64,000 bases of DNA from an uncultured Bacteroidales bacterium (GCA_944322715.1 CALUPT010000015.1:1-64000); one strand, 5' to 3'; shown: positions 1 through 8,663, numbered from the stretch's first letter. Notes: a model not told the origin generated them from the sequence alone. A program made the numbers and translations.

Positions 1-290
1 ACAATGAGGCCCGTGCGATACTTCATTACCGGTGTAACCTTGAATTGACAGAGGCGTTCTACACAAGTCTTTCGGTGTTTGAGGTAACATTGCGCAATGC
101 CTTGTGTCGTGAACTGGAAACTATGACAGGCAGGGAAGACTGGTATGCTGTATTCCCGACCACTCCCGGTCTGACAAGGCTGAACTACTATATTACACAG
201 GCCAGCAAACAGATATCAGGAAGGCATGAAAGTATCACTCCATCGAAGATTGTTGCAGAACTGACACTTGGATTTTGGGTCTCCTTATAA
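1..290 (+). pseudogene. Abi-like protein, fragment (truncated at both ends)
   Basis: The reading frame is open from base 3 and enters the window without a start codon. It reads NEARAILHYRCNLELTEAFY and then FEVTLRNALC, followed by KIVAELTLGFWVSL and a stop. This pattern (R-A...Y..N..L.EAFY..L...FEV.LRNA, then AEL..GFW.SL) is that of Abi-like (AbiD/F, Abi_2) proteins, which are linked to abortive phage infection in some hosts. Family members are around 250-330 residues, so at least the C-terminal half is missing. The break falls exactly where the frame meets a RhuM-like fragment in another frame. I infer a decayed gene left by recombination; the part before base 1 cannot be seen. Confidence 0.6.
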
Positions 291-471
291 GAATTGCAAT
301 GGGCTGGAAGACGAGACCGTATGGCCCAACAGACAGCAACTTTCGGAATTGTTTAATCGAGATGTCAAGACAATAGGCAAGCATATTAATAATGCATTGA
401 AAGAAGAATTGTCCGGAAAGTATGTACACATTACACGATTTTCAGGGGCGGTCAGTGGAGGATGGGGTTGA
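268..471 (+). pseudogene. RhuM-like N-terminal fragment
   Basis: This 67-codon frame contains LEDETVWPNRQQLSELFNRD and then VKTIGKHINNALKEELSG. It matches the N-terminal helix-turn-helix-like segment of RhuM/virulence-type proteins (consensus roughly DETVWL.Q.QMAELF....-ISKHI.NI). Only this segment is present; homologs continue for about 250 more residues. The fragment overlaps the Abi-like remnant in another frame, so neither is intact. The frame ends in a sequence that runs against the 3' end of the gene on the other strand. I read it as a second gene remnant at the same recombination scar, not as a working protein. Confidence 0.5.
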
Positions 472-1438
472 GGCGGAACTTGAGGCTGCCGAGGTTGCGG
501 TAGTATGATACGGCCGGTGAGGCAGATTCTTCGCTTCGCTCAGAATGACATTTGACAAACATTTTCGGGCTTCGCTCAGAATGACATTTGACAGGCATTT
601 CCGGGCTGTGCCCAGAATGGCAGGTGATGGGGGTGCGGGTCCAGGATGAGCGGTCGATAGCGAACATGACGGGTGCCCTGTATCCGTCTTCGGTGAATCC
701 GAGCTGTCTGTAGACCGAGCCATCGGACCATTCCATGTCAGCGTAGCTCATTATGTCGTCCGGCCTGATATCATCCATGAACCGTTTCAGAAGTTTTCCC
801 ATTCCGCCGCTTATCCTCATACCCGGCAGGGATGCGTATCTGATCCATTCGTACGACCTTATTTCCCTGCCATCCTTTGTCCATTTTCTGGCATTGGAAA
901 ATTCCGCTACGGCTACAGGATAATCTTCTGTTGCGTTGGCAGATGTCATGATCAGGCTTTGGCCCGGTTTGATATTGCCGTTGCCGGTGGCTCCGTTCCT
1001 GACATACAGCCCGTAGCAATGTCGGCATGTTGCTCCGCCGTAACTGTGGGTCCTGTCGAGAAAGGCGTTTGCCGTGGTGCGGTCTATCCTGCGTACCTCG
1101 CAGTTGCGGGCGAATACGGAAGTGAAGATGCCGCAATGCGCGAGCATCCTTTCTGTCATCATTTGAGGCTGTCTTTCCCAGAGATCCCTGACAATGATGG
1201 CCGGACGGATGCCTTCTGCTGTCTGTATTTTACGGAGTTCCGACAGGATTGCGACAGATGCCCGCTCTGCCTCCTCCGGATTCCCGGCCTTGGGATCCAG
1301 GACAAGGAACGCCGCCCTGTTTCCTGCCCTGCCGGATGCATTGAACAGGAAGGACTCGCCGCATTCGGAGATACGGAGACCGATGCCGTTGTCTGTCAAT
1401 GCATCTGCGATTTCCTGTGCAAACCGGAAAAGTTTCAT
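452..1438 (-). CDS. Mom-like/GNAT-fold protein with repeat-derived C-terminal tail
   Basis: The chosen start gives MKLFRFAQEI and a protein of 328 residues; an upstream in-frame ATG at 1516 would run into the divergent umuD promoter region. The middle of the protein reads AFLDRTHSYGGATCRHCYGL, then EWIRYASLPGMRISGGMGKL, and then DIMSYADMEWSDGSVYRQLG. That order (entry loop, basic patch, ivSyaD...G.vYq..GF) resembles phage Mom-type GNAT-like modification enzymes and their bacterial relatives, so a small-molecule or nucleic-acid acyl or carbamoyl transferase is plausible but unproven. The last 50 or so residues (CHSGHSPEMP, CHSERSPKMF, CHSERSEESA) are translated from a 36-bp-period repeat array and are unlikely to be part of the fold. 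The original stop has probably been lost. Confidence 0.55.
   Translation of the reverse strand: MKLFRFAQEIADALTDNGIGLRISECGESFLFNASGRAGNRAAFLVLDPKAGNPEEAERASVAILSELRKIQTAEGIRPAIIVRDLWERQPQMMTERMLAHCGIFTSVFARNCEVRRIDRTTANAFLDRTHSYGGATCRHCYGLYVRNGATGNGNIKPGQSLIMTSANATEDYPVAVAEFSNARKWTKDGREIRSYEWIRYASLPGMRISGGMGKLLKRFMDDIRPDDIMSYADMEWSDGSVYRQLGFTEDGYRAPVMFAIDRSSWTRTPITCHSGHSPEMPVKCHSERSPKMFVKCHSERSEESASPAVSYYRNLGSLKFRLNPILH
521..640 (-). repeat. Three-unit 36-bp-period repeat array
   Basis: Units begin at 533, 569 and 605 on the plus strand (GCTTCGCTCAGAATGACA, the same again, then a diverged GCTGTGCCCAGAATGGCA). The spacing is 36 bp each time. On the minus strand the core reads TGTCATTCTGAGCGAAGC. 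The array lies in the 3' end of the Mom-like gene and is read through in frame, which produces a 12-residue periodic tail. The same family occurs at 13251-13360, 15282-15308, 16491-16538 and 55515-55620. Confidence 0.85.
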
Positions 1439-1471
1439 CCTGCAAAAATATCCCATTGTCCGGAATTTTCC

Positions 1472-1479
1472 TATTTTTG
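1472..1479 (+). promoter_or_regulatory. Predicted -7 element for umuD'C
   Basis: TATTTTTG fits the Bacteroidota -7 consensus TAnnTTTG and lies 55 bases before the umuD start. A clear -33 TTG at the usual 19-21-base spacing is not present; the nearest TTG (1456-1458) is only 13 bases away. No obvious palindromic SOS-like operator was recognised here. Confidence 0.4.
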
Positions 1480-1533
1480 TCCTGCGTATTCCGTCCGTCG
1501 GGCGGAAGATTGTCAAATTTTTTTGTTTTTATT

Positions 1534-1845
1534 ATGGCATTTCCATCTCCGGCACAGGACTACATGTCCCCTTGCATAGACCTCAACCGTGAACTTGCAC
1601 TCCATCCGGCCGCTACTTTCTATGGCCGGGTGGTGAGCGATGCCATGAGTGCGGAGGGGGTTCAGAAGGGGGATGTGCTGGTTATCGACAGGGCTCTCGA
1701 GCCGGAGGAGGGAACTCTTGCCGTCTGTTATGTCGACGGGGAGTTTGCCCTCAGGAGGATTGCCGGGGATGATGCTGATTCAATAGGCGATCTGAGGGTG
1801 TGGGGAGTGGTCACATATATCATAAAGAAAGTCCGTGGCAGGTAG
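1534..1845 (+). CDS. umuD: UmuD'-like protein, pre-processed and lacking the catalytic dyad
   Basis: The product is 103 residues and starts [18 protein letters not shown], which lines up with the cleaved form of E. coli UmuD: residue 2 sits at Gly25, just after the self-cleavage site, so the 24-residue arm is absent. The S24-peptidase nucleophile normally lies in GDSM; here the stretch reads VSDAMSAEG, with Ala37 in place of the Ser. The catalytic Lys (E. coli Lys97, in GEFTVKKL) is replaced by Arg74 in GEFALRRI. The core sheet residues ([26 protein letters not shown]) are kept. The frame stays open upstream, but that stretch shows no UmuD arm or cleavage site and overlaps the divergent gene. 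umuC starts 23 bases downstream. I infer a constitutively 'active' accessory subunit for translesion synthesis that needs no RecA-stimulated cleavage. Confidence 0.85.
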   Translation: MAFPSPAQDYMSPCIDLNRELALHPAATFYGRVVSDAMSAEGVQKGDVLVIDRALEPEEGTLAVCYVDGEFALRRIAGDDADSIGDLRVWGVVTYIIKKVRGR

Positions 1846-1868
1846 GCTGCGGATGGTCAGGCAGGGGC

Positions 1869-3173
1869 ATGTATGCGTTAGTAGACTGCAACAATTTCTT
1901 CGTCTCGTGCGAGAGGGTCTTCCAGCCGTGGCTGGAGGGCAGGCCCGTGGTGGTGCTTTCCAACAATGATGGCTGCGTGGTGGCAAGGAGCAATGAGAGC
2001 AAGGCGATGGGGATAAGGATGGGTACGCCTTTCTATCAGGTGAAGCATCTTGCCGACAGGGGGCTTATTGAGGTCCGCTCTTCAAATTACATGCTTTACG
2101 GGGACCTGTCGGACAGGGTCATGTCTATCCTGGCGGATGCTGTGCCGAAGATCGAGATATATTCCATCGATGAAGCGTTCCTTGTGATGGAGGGGTTGGA
2201 CCGGGAGAAGGTGGAGGAGATATGCAGGGAGCTTGTGCCTAAGATAAGGAAATGGGTGGGGATACCCGTCAGCATCGGAGTCGCACCGACAAAGACGCTG
2301 GCGAAGATTGCAAGCCATTTTGCGAAGAAGTTCAGAGGTTACAGGGGAGTGTGCGTGATAGACAGTGACCTGAAACGGCAGAAGGCTCTGGAACTCACTC
2401 CGATAGGCGAGGTATGGGGAGTGGGCCGGAGGAATGTGGTCAAGATGCAGGATTCCGGTGTGAGGACGGCGGCCGATTTCGTGGCAAGGCCGGAGGAATG
2501 GGTGGACAGGCATTTCGCGGTTCCGGGAGTCCGTACATGGAAGGAACTTCAGGGGATCGTGTGTGTGGCTGAAGAACTGCCGGAAAAGAGGAAGTCAATC
2601 TGTACATCGCGTTCGTTCGCGGAGATGATAGAGTCTGAGGATGAACTGGCGGTGAAAGTGGCCGATTTCGCTGCCCATTGCGCCAGAAAACTCAGGGAGG
2701 AGGGGACTGCTGCGGGTCAGGTGACCGTCTTCCTGATGACGAATCGTTTCAGGGATGACCTGGAACAGTATTTCCCTCAGGCTACGGTGGCTCTTCCTGT
2801 GGCGGCCAGCAGTACCCAGGAGATCGCATCGGCTGCAATGAAGGCGTTGAGGACAGTCTACAGGGAGGGGTACCGCTACAAGAAAGCCGGTGTCATAGTG
2901 GATGATATTGTCGACCGGGATGCGGTCCAGGGAGTGATTTTCGACTTTGATGATGAGAGACGCAGAAAACAGGATACCCTTTCTGCCGTCATGGATGCGG
3001 TGAACGGCAGCGGAGGGAGATGCCGTCCTCTGTCAAGACGCAGACACGCTTCCGGAAACGATGTCATCGGGGTAGCTTCGCAGCATCTCGGACATTTTGC
3101 GGATGGCATCAGAAGCGAATACCGTTCCCGCCGCTATTCCACTGACTTCAATGAACTGATGGAGGTGCATTGA
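1869..3173 (+). CDS. umuC: DNA polymerase V catalytic subunit (Y-family)
   Basis: This 434-residue protein is a Y-family translesion polymerase. The start [20 protein letters not shown] is the expected UmuC N-terminus with the first metal-binding Asp (residue 6). The steric-gate/finger region [18 protein letters not shown] follows, then the palm motif YSIDEAFL near residue 100 with the catalytic Asp-Glu, and [19 protein letters not shown]. The helix-hairpin-helix and little-finger regions follow, and the UmuC C-terminal domain ([20 protein letters not shown]) is present. Full length (E. coli UmuC is 422). It is co-directional with the UmuD'-like gene 23 bases upstream, so the two probably form one complex. 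The gene ends 4 bases from the convergent cysteine desulfidase gene. Confidence 0.93.
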   Translation: MYALVDCNNFFVSCERVFQPWLEGRPVVVLSNNDGCVVARSNESKAMGIRMGTPFYQVKHLADRGLIEVRSSNYMLYGDLSDRVMSILADAVPKIEIYSIDEAFLVMEGLDREKVEEICRELVPKIRKWVGIPVSIGVAPTKTLAKIASHFAKKFRGYRGVCVIDSDLKRQKALELTPIGEVWGVGRRNVVKMQDSGVRTAADFVARPEEWVDRHFAVPGVRTWKELQGIVCVAEELPEKRKSICTSRSFAEMIESEDELAVKVADFAAHCARKLREEGTAAGQVTVFLMTNRFRDDLEQYFPQATVALPVAASSTQEIASAAMKALRTVYREGYRYKKAGVIVDDIVDRDAVQGVIFDFDDERRRKQDTLSAVMDAVNGSGGRCRPLSRRRHASGNDVIGVASQHLGHFADGIRSEYRSRRYSTDFNELMEVH

Positions 3174-3177
3174 TGGG

Positions 3178-4506
3178 TTATTTGCAGACCATGATGTCGA
3201 GGATCATGTTGTCTGTGCTCTGCATTCCTATTGAACCGATTTTCCCCAGGTTGCGGATGGTCTTTTCTATGTCTTTCTCGATAATGCCATCGTTTTCGGA
3301 GATGCAGGTCCCGTCGAGGGCGAGTACGGCGGACTGGATGGCGCCCGCCACTCCGGATGCCACTTTCATGGCGCACCCTACTTTCGCTCCATCGCATACC
3401 ATCCCGGTGATGTTGCCTATCATGTTCTTGATGGCAGAGCATACGGCTTCGTAGGAGCCTCCGCGCAGATATACGAGTCCGCATGCGGAGCCGGTGGATG
3501 CGATCACGCATCCGCACAGGGCAGAGAGTTTTCCGAGGTATCCCTTTATGTGGATGGCGACCAGATGGCTGAGTGCCAGCGCTCTGGCAAGTTCCTCATC
3601 GCCAATGCCGTGCTTTGTGGCGTACGCTATCACCGGCATGGTTACGGTGATGCCCTGGTTGCCGCTTCCGGAATTGCTCATTGCAGGCAATGTGCATCCT
3701 GCCATCCTTGCATCCGATGCCGCAGCCGTAAGGGACATTGCATAGCTCATGAAGTCATTGCCGAAAACGTCCTTGTGCTTGGAGCAGGATATGGTCTTCC
3801 CGACCTTGAGCCCGTAGTCTCCTTCAAGCCCTTCAGCGGCAAGTGCGAGGTTGAGGTCGCGGGATTCGAGGATGAATCTTATGTCTTCGAAGCAGACTGT
3901 CTTTGCGAATTCATATATTTCCCTGACAGTCAGCCCATAGTCCGCCGTGTCTTTTTGCTCCTGATCCCCGGCGGGCCTGCCGTCGGCGCAGGCAAGGACA
4001 TTGTCATCGAAGCATGTCTCTACGATGTTGTCGTGATCATTCTCTATCAGCGCCGAGGCGTTGTGCCCGTCTCCGGTGCATACCGTCGCCTTGACATAAA
4101 GTTTCCTGTCCGTGTCTGCAAGTTCTATCCTGACCTTCCCGTTTTCTGTGAGTTTCTTTGCCCTTGCAATGCATTTGTCATCTATGTCATGCAGCACTTC
4201 CAGTCCGTAGCAGGATTTTCCGCATACTGCCCCGAGGGCGGCGGCAATGTACAGCCCGACCATTCCGGTACCGGGAATCCCGACTCCCATGCCGTTCTTG
4301 AGGATGTTTCCGCTTACGGATGCAGTCACGTTGAAATCAGCCTCCATTCTCCAGTCTTCCGCTCCTTTGCGGCAGGGGCATTTCTCCTCGATGATTTCGG
4401 TGGCTTTTGCTACGGCAAGCGCTACGGCTATCGGTTCGGTGCATCCCAAAGCCGGCTTGACTTCTTTCCTTATCAGTGAGATAATGTCTGCATAACGGTC
4501 TTTCAT
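3178..4506 (-). CDS. cyuA: L-cysteine desulfidase / UPF0597 (YhaM/CyuA family)
   Basis: A 442-residue cytoplasmic protein beginning MKDRYADIISLIRKEVKPAL with the family signature ALGCTEPIAVALAVAKA directly after. Members of the UPF0597/CyuA family carry an iron-sulfur cluster and release sulfide, ammonia and pyruvate from L-cysteine; the alpha subunit of L-serine dehydratase is related. Further conserved stretches include GNILKNGMGVGIPGTGMVGL, MSNSGSGNQGITVTMPV and GMVCDGAKVGCAMKVASG, whose Cys residues are candidate cluster ligands. Length is normal for the family. Its ATG overlaps the stop of the upstream amidase gene by four bases (ATGA), which points to translational coupling at the end of a five-gene operon. 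Confidence 0.85.
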   Translation of the reverse strand: MKDRYADIISLIRKEVKPALGCTEPIAVALAVAKATEIIEEKCPCRKGAEDWRMEADFNVTASVSGNILKNGMGVGIPGTGMVGLYIAAALGAVCGKSCYGLEVLHDIDDKCIARAKKLTENGKVRIELADTDRKLYVKATVCTGDGHNASALIENDHDNIVETCFDDNVLACADGRPAGDQEQKDTADYGLTVREIYEFAKTVCFEDIRFILESRDLNLALAAEGLEGDYGLKVGKTISCSKHKDVFGNDFMSYAMSLTAAASDARMAGCTLPAMSNSGSGNQGITVTMPVIAYATKHGIGDEELARALALSHLVAIHIKGYLGKLSALCGCVIASTGSACGLVYLRGGSYEAVCSAIKNMIGNITGMVCDGAKVGCAMKVASGVAGAIQSAVLALDGTCISENDGIIEKDIEKTIRNLGKIGSIGMQSTDNMILDIMVCK

Positions 4507-7500
4507 TGTCTGAAATATTTAAGGATTGAGCCGATGATGCACGTCAGGCCGTCTTCCGGAACCAGTGTCTCGAGAGGAAAGCCGAAACATACCGTCCTGT
4601 ATCCTGATGGACTGGCATGGCAGATCCCGCAAGGTATCCTGGTATCCGGATATTCCGATATCGTGCAGCCGTTTCCGGATGCGGGGGCTATACCGTCCGG
4701 AGATGTCACTTTGTACATGCCTTCCCCGCCGCCGAAACTGACTGCGGCGCATGGTACGGAAACGGAACTGCTGTCTCGTGGAGTCAGGAATTCCGCCGTC
4801 ATGCTTTTCGATGCATGTCCCGTGACTAACCTGAATCCGAGGACATCTTCCGCGAAACGGACGGATGCCGCCCTGAAGGTGCTGTCTTCCTCTACAGGGA
4901 AAATGGAGTCCCAGATATCCGTCCCGATATGCGAGCCTGAAACGAGAATGTTGCCGCCTTCTGAAACGAACGCTCTGATGGCCGACTGCATTGCAGCCGG
5001 GAAGACCCTGTATTTTTCAGCACTGCCTTTCTTTCCTGTCAGGGTGGCGACCTGTTCTCCGCAGATGATGTCCGCAGCGAAGAATCCGCCTCCTGATATG
5101 CTGTCCCCGATACATGTCAGAGTGCTGTCGGAAGAGAAGGCATCCGCACTTGCAGAACAGAAAGGATATCCTGCGGCCATTATCGCCTTGCCGTGCGTGT
5201 ATGCATAGTCGAATGAATTGCCCGCTGCCGGACAGCCTGCATGTTCTCCCGAAGACGCCCCGAATCCGGGAGCCGCATTGCTCCTGTACTGACTCGTTTT
5301 CCTGAATTCGTACATGTCTCCGGTATAGGATATGTCTCTTATGTACGACATTCCGGGATCGGCGGAGTTCATGAACCCGGCCATTTCCCGAGTGTCGAAC
5401 CATGCCGGAGCCGACACTCTTGTGAAATTGTTGACCACAAGCACAGTCGAGTCTCTCAGTGGCTTTTTCCCTACCGGAAGGCCCGCCGCAAGGATTTCGG
5501 ATGGGAAGCTTTCTCCGCCTCCGTTCATCGCTGTCACCCTGTAGCTGTATATGTGGCCGGGCTCGATCTTCAGGGACGTGTGTACCCTTCCGTCTGCTCC
5601 TGTCCATGTATCCGCCTTTCTTCCGTTGTCGAAACCTCCGTCATCCTTTCTCGTGTACAGGATATATTCTTCGGCCGCGGCAGTAGGTTCGATCAGGTCT
5701 GTTCTCGGCAGCCAGCTCAGATCCACGGTAAGGCTGTCGGTGATGACTGCGGACATGGAATATACCGGAAGAGGCTGTACCGCATATCTGCAGCCGTATC
5801 TGTTGCCGAGGTATTTCAGCATCCCCTTGTATATCGCCCTGCCGAGCACGAACCTGAAAGACGGGTCCATGGCCGCCCTCATGTCCGCGAAGTTCTGGTG
5901 GGAGAAGTTCTCGAGCAGGATGGTCGGGCACGGTGGTGTCCTTGACTCCCTGTATGCCCTGTCCCATATCTGCCGTCTGGTCCAGGATGTGTCGATGCAT
6001 GTCCGCAGGTCATTCACGACCTGGCTCTGGACGATGTCGGCGAATTCTCTCGATGTGAGCCTGTCCTCGCCGTTCGGAAGCCTGTCCGTCCGTTCGTTGG
6101 TGCGTGTGTATATGCTCAGGGTGCCTATAATAGAATCGTTCTGCGCGATGCCTGCATCGGAATGGAAGGCGAATGTCAGGTCGAACGGGATGCCTTTCCC
6201 TTCCTTGCCCGGATTGGTGTGCGACCCTCCGCTCAGAAGATCCACCCAGTCTCCTCTGGAGAAGAGGTCATCCCGGTAGTCATCCTTCATTTCGTGCTGG
6301 CTGTAGACGGTAGAGTCGATTCCGGCCCACTGCAGCCAGTATCTTGCCGCCTCCGCATATCTCGGCAGCCCTGATGTCACAGGTACGGACAGGGAGTCTC
6401 CGCTGATGTTTCTGGCGATATTGCCCATGCCTCCTCCGATCTTCACGGCATCGGCACTTACTTTCCTTCCCCTGACATGTCTCCTGCCTTCCGGAACCGT
6501 GCTCAACAGTTCCACATATCCGGAATTCCCTTCTTCGAAAGTGAATGTGCCGAGATAGATCCATGTGCCTCCTCCGATCTGCTGGTTCACGATGAACCTG
6601 CTTGTCCCCCCGAGATGATGGACAAGGTACAGGGCCGAACTGCTGCTTTCGGGGATGGTCTTGTATGAGACATATACTGCATATTCCCCTCTCGAGGGAA
6701 TGTCCGGGACCCATGTCGCGCGGGCCGTGTCACCCTTTTCCGTACAGACGGCATATCTCGCCGTCCCGGCCGTGAATGGATTCGCATTGCCGGTATAGAC
6801 GGCGGCCGTATCCGCGAATCCTGTCCCTGCATCTTCCCATTTCCCTGTCTCTGAATAGGTCCCTCTGCCACGTCCTCCGGAAGCCGTGTCGTTGTCGATG
6901 ATTATTTCGACGGGGTTCGTGTCCCTTTCCCTCGGAAGCATTACGTATGCTCCGGCATTCTCGAGCATCGGAACCAGCCACTGCAACACGAAGCCGGTGG
7001 AAAGCATGTCTTCCACGCTGCCGAACAGTTGTGGCCTCTGCCAGTTCCATTTCCCCTGCCCCTGGTCGTAGTAACGCCCGTGGCTCGGCCAGATGGCGAT
7101 GTGCCGGCCCGAAAGTCCGGCCGGATACACCCCTTTGTCAGGGTTTGTGACTATCATGTTGATGCGGCCTTCCGGATCCTTAGTCCTGTATATAGAAGAC
7201 ACAGGTTCTCCATCATAGCCTAAAGGGCGGACAATGAGAGACCTTGCCTTTTCCCTTTTGCAGTAGATCTCCCCGAGCCTGTATCCTGAATATCCGTCAG
7301 GGAACATGGACTGCAGTGTCCTCCTGAACCATCTGTAGTCCGCTTCCCTCCACGGGAAGTCGCTGAGACTGACAGTGAAGTAGAAGTCCAGGTTTCCCTT
7401 GCGCTTCATTATGTTCTTCAGGACCAGTTCCCCCTCCACGCCCGTCCTTTCCGACAGCAGTACCGAGAGAGAATCGCATGTCGGGGTAAAGTCCTCCACA

Positions 7501-7580
7501 ATCCTGCTCTTGTTCTGCGGGTATGCCGCATGGCATGCCAGAATGGCGGCAATTGAAAATATGAGCTTCAGTCCGGTCAT
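4503..7580 (-). CDS. Exported N-acetylmuramoyl-L-alanine amidase-like protein with inserted golvesin-like and FN3 domains
   Basis: The protein has 1025 residues and begins MTGLKLIFSIAAILACHAAY, a signal peptide ending near residue 21. An amidase_3-like fold starts near residue 158 (RHIAIWPSHGRYYD, with a candidate zinc His) and resumes near 465 (FDLTFAFHSDAG, a second His). Between them, about residues 240-385, lies a golvesin/Xly-type beta domain (YAVYVSYKT, GGTWIYLGTFTFEEGNSGYV). An FN3 domain follows at roughly 640-700, and a long C-terminal region of unknown fold completes the protein. Similar Bacteroidales proteins are often labelled xanthan lyase or golvesin-domain protein. The start was chosen for the signal peptide; the frame is open 333 bases further upstream but there lies inside the VanZ gene. 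Its ATG overlaps the VanZ stop by four bases. Confidence 0.75.
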   Translation of the reverse strand: MTGLKLIFSIAAILACHAAYPQNKSRIVEDFTPTCDSLSVLLSERTGVEGELVLKNIMKRKGNLDFYFTVSLSDFPWREADYRWFRRTLQSMFPDGYSGYRLGEIYCKREKARSLIVRPLGYDGEPVSSIYRTKDPEGRINMIVTNPDKGVYPAGLSGRHIAIWPSHGRYYDQGQGKWNWQRPQLFGSVEDMLSTGFVLQWLVPMLENAGAYVMLPRERDTNPVEIIIDNDTASGGRGRGTYSETGKWEDAGTGFADTAAVYTGNANPFTAGTARYAVCTEKGDTARATWVPDIPSRGEYAVYVSYKTIPESSSSALYLVHHLGGTSRFIVNQQIGGGTWIYLGTFTFEEGNSGYVELLSTVPEGRRHVRGRKVSADAVKIGGGMGNIARNISGDSLSVPVTSGLPRYAEAARYWLQWAGIDSTVYSQHEMKDDYRDDLFSRGDWVDLLSGGSHTNPGKEGKGIPFDLTFAFHSDAGIAQNDSIIGTLSIYTRTNERTDRLPNGEDRLTSREFADIVQSQVVNDLRTCIDTSWTRRQIWDRAYRESRTPPCPTILLENFSHQNFADMRAAMDPSFRFVLGRAIYKGMLKYLGNRYGCRYAVQPLPVYSMSAVITDSLTVDLSWLPRTDLIEPTAAAEEYILYTRKDDGGFDNGRKADTWTGADGRVHTSLKIEPGHIYSYRVTAMNGGGESFPSEILAAGLPVGKKPLRDSTVLVVNNFTRVSAPAWFDTREMAGFMNSADPGMSYIRDISYTGDMYEFRKTSQYRSNAAPGFGASSGEHAGCPAAGNSFDYAYTHGKAIMAAGYPFCSASADAFSSDSTLTCIGDSISGGGFFAADIICGEQVATLTGKKGSAEKYRVFPAAMQSAIRAFVSEGGNILVSGSHIGTDIWDSIFPVEEDSTFRAASVRFAEDVLGFRLVTGHASKSMTAEFLTPRDSSSVSVPCAAVSFGGGEGMYKVTSPDGIAPASGNGCTISEYPDTRIPCGICHASPSGYRTVCFGFPLETLVPEDGLTCIIGSILKYFRQ

Positions 7581-7978
7581 CTTCTGTCCTTGTCCTGCCG
7601 CAGGATACCTGCAGTTACAGTGATTATCGAGCCCGACAGGATTCCGAGACAGTCGGCGCGGAAATCCGTTATGTCCGCGCTTCTGTATTGCAGCATCCCC
7701 TGTATCAGCTCGGTCGCTCCGGCCAGTATCCCTCCTGCAATTATCACGGCCGTAAGGAACAGTACGAGCCGGCCCTTGCTGCCGGGACGGTAGAAAGCGA
7801 GATACATGAGTATCGGATACGGCAGGAACATGGTGAAATGCGCAATCTTGTCTTTCGGTATGCCGAACAGTTCCGATGACATGTCTATGCCTCCGTTGAA
7901 TCTGCCGAAGCATAGTATTGCCACGGCGATAATGTACAGGATGAGCAGGAATCTCGATATTGTCCTTGCCTTGCCCAT
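7577..7978 (-). CDS. VanZ-like membrane protein
   Basis: A 133-residue, strongly hydrophobic protein with about four membrane segments (FLLILYIIAVAILCFGRFNG; HFTMFLPYPILMYLAFY; LVLFLTAVIIAGGILAGATE; FRADCLGILSGSIITVTAGI). The pattern DKIAHFTMF.PYPIL... followed by ATELIQ......R.AD..DF.AD..G is that of the VanZ-like family, seen in teicoplanin resistance clusters but common in genomes without such a role. The start MGKARTISRF was chosen because it lies one base after the stop of the preceding gene. The protein is part of the 10499-3178 run; a link to envelope maintenance fits its amidase and exporter neighbours but is inference. Confidence 0.8.
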   Translation of the reverse strand: MGKARTISRFLLILYIIAVAILCFGRFNGGIDMSSELFGIPKDKIAHFTMFLPYPILMYLAFYRPGSKGRLVLFLTAVIIAGGILAGATELIQGMLQYRSADITDFRADCLGILSGSIITVTAGILRQDKDRR

Positions 7979-7979
7979 G

Positions 7980-8612
7980 TCAGAAAGTGAGTTCTCCGAA
8001 AAATTCCGGCCTGTGGAAATCAGGGGAGGGGACATCAATCGGGCTCCAGCTCAGGAAATGAGGATGGGCCGTCCTGTCGCCGCATTTGTAGAAATTGGCT
8101 CTCAGGGAAGATGGAAGCCTGTCGGGATCCACGCCGATGAGGTCGAAAGGAACGATCATGGCTACGCTCCAGCCGAAGATCCTGTCTGACAGATCATGCC
8201 GTTTTCTGGAAAGCGTGGAATGCCTGACGATTCTTGACAGGGCTTCTTCTGTAAACGGCCGGGCGTCTTCCCTTCCTGTCCTCTTGGCGGCAAGTAGGGT
8301 GCCGATGCAGTTCATTTCGAAATTGTAATATGTCCCATCGGAAGGGTCGGCCACGAACATTTCGCAGCAGCTGTCCTCCCACACCGGACCGTTGTCATCC
8401 AATGCCGCAGCCCTCAGATCCAGCCCCCTGACATGGTAGAGGGCGGCGAGATGCGTCCTGCTCCGCGCCACGGAGAATGCGACATCCGGCCTGTACGGAT
8501 ATTCCTGCCAGTTGATGCATCCGATAAAGGATTTTGACGCACCCGTCTCCATTGCGAGATCGAACTCTCCGTATGTCATCGTTTCCAGCCCCCCGATAAA
8601 GGGCAGTTTCAT
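7980..8612 (-). CDS. CBM9-like (carbohydrate-binding family 9-type) cytoplasmic protein
   Basis: From the start MKLPFIGGLETMTYGEF the product has 210 residues and no signal peptide. It shows the CBM9/DOMON-like pattern of a Bacteroidales family: CINWQEYPYRPDVAFSVA, then VWEDSCCEMFVA, YYNFEMNCIGTLL, and a C-terminus FYKCGDRTAHPHFLSWSPID. Related domains in xylanases bind sugars, but this stand-alone, apparently cytosolic form has no known role that I can name. In-frame ATGs also occur at 8627 and 8660; the last is only three bases after the ABC transporter stop and cannot be excluded. One base separates its stop from the VanZ start. Confidence 0.7.
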   Translation of the reverse strand: MKLPFIGGLETMTYGEFDLAMETGASKSFIGCINWQEYPYRPDVAFSVARSRTHLAALYHVRGLDLRAAALDDNGPVWEDSCCEMFVADPSDGTYYNFEMNCIGTLLAAKRTGREDARPFTEEALSRIVRHSTLSRKRHDLSDRIFGWSVAMIVPFDLIGVDPDRLPSSLRANFYKCGDRTAHPHFLSWSPIDVPSPDFHRPEFFGELTF

Positions 8613-8663
8613 TGTATGCATGGTCATATAGGTTATGTCTGTACTGCGGCTTGCCTGCATGCG

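Noticed and set aside
521..640. Repeat array considered as a CRISPR array
   Set aside because: Cores of about 18 bases with similar filler, only three units, no unique spacers of constant length and no cas genes in the window.
1399..1533. Longer umuD reading frame starting upstream
   Set aside because: The added 45 residues show no UmuD arm or cleavage site and overlap the 5' end of the divergent gene and its promoter region.
3550..4479. 309-codon plus-strand frame opposite the cysteine desulfidase gene
   Set aside because: Antisense shadow of a well-supported conserved gene; no recognisable domain.
7581..7913. Upstream extension of the amidase frame (111 residues)
   Set aside because: It lies wholly inside the VanZ-like gene in another frame, has no protein-like character, and a good signal peptide starts at 7580.
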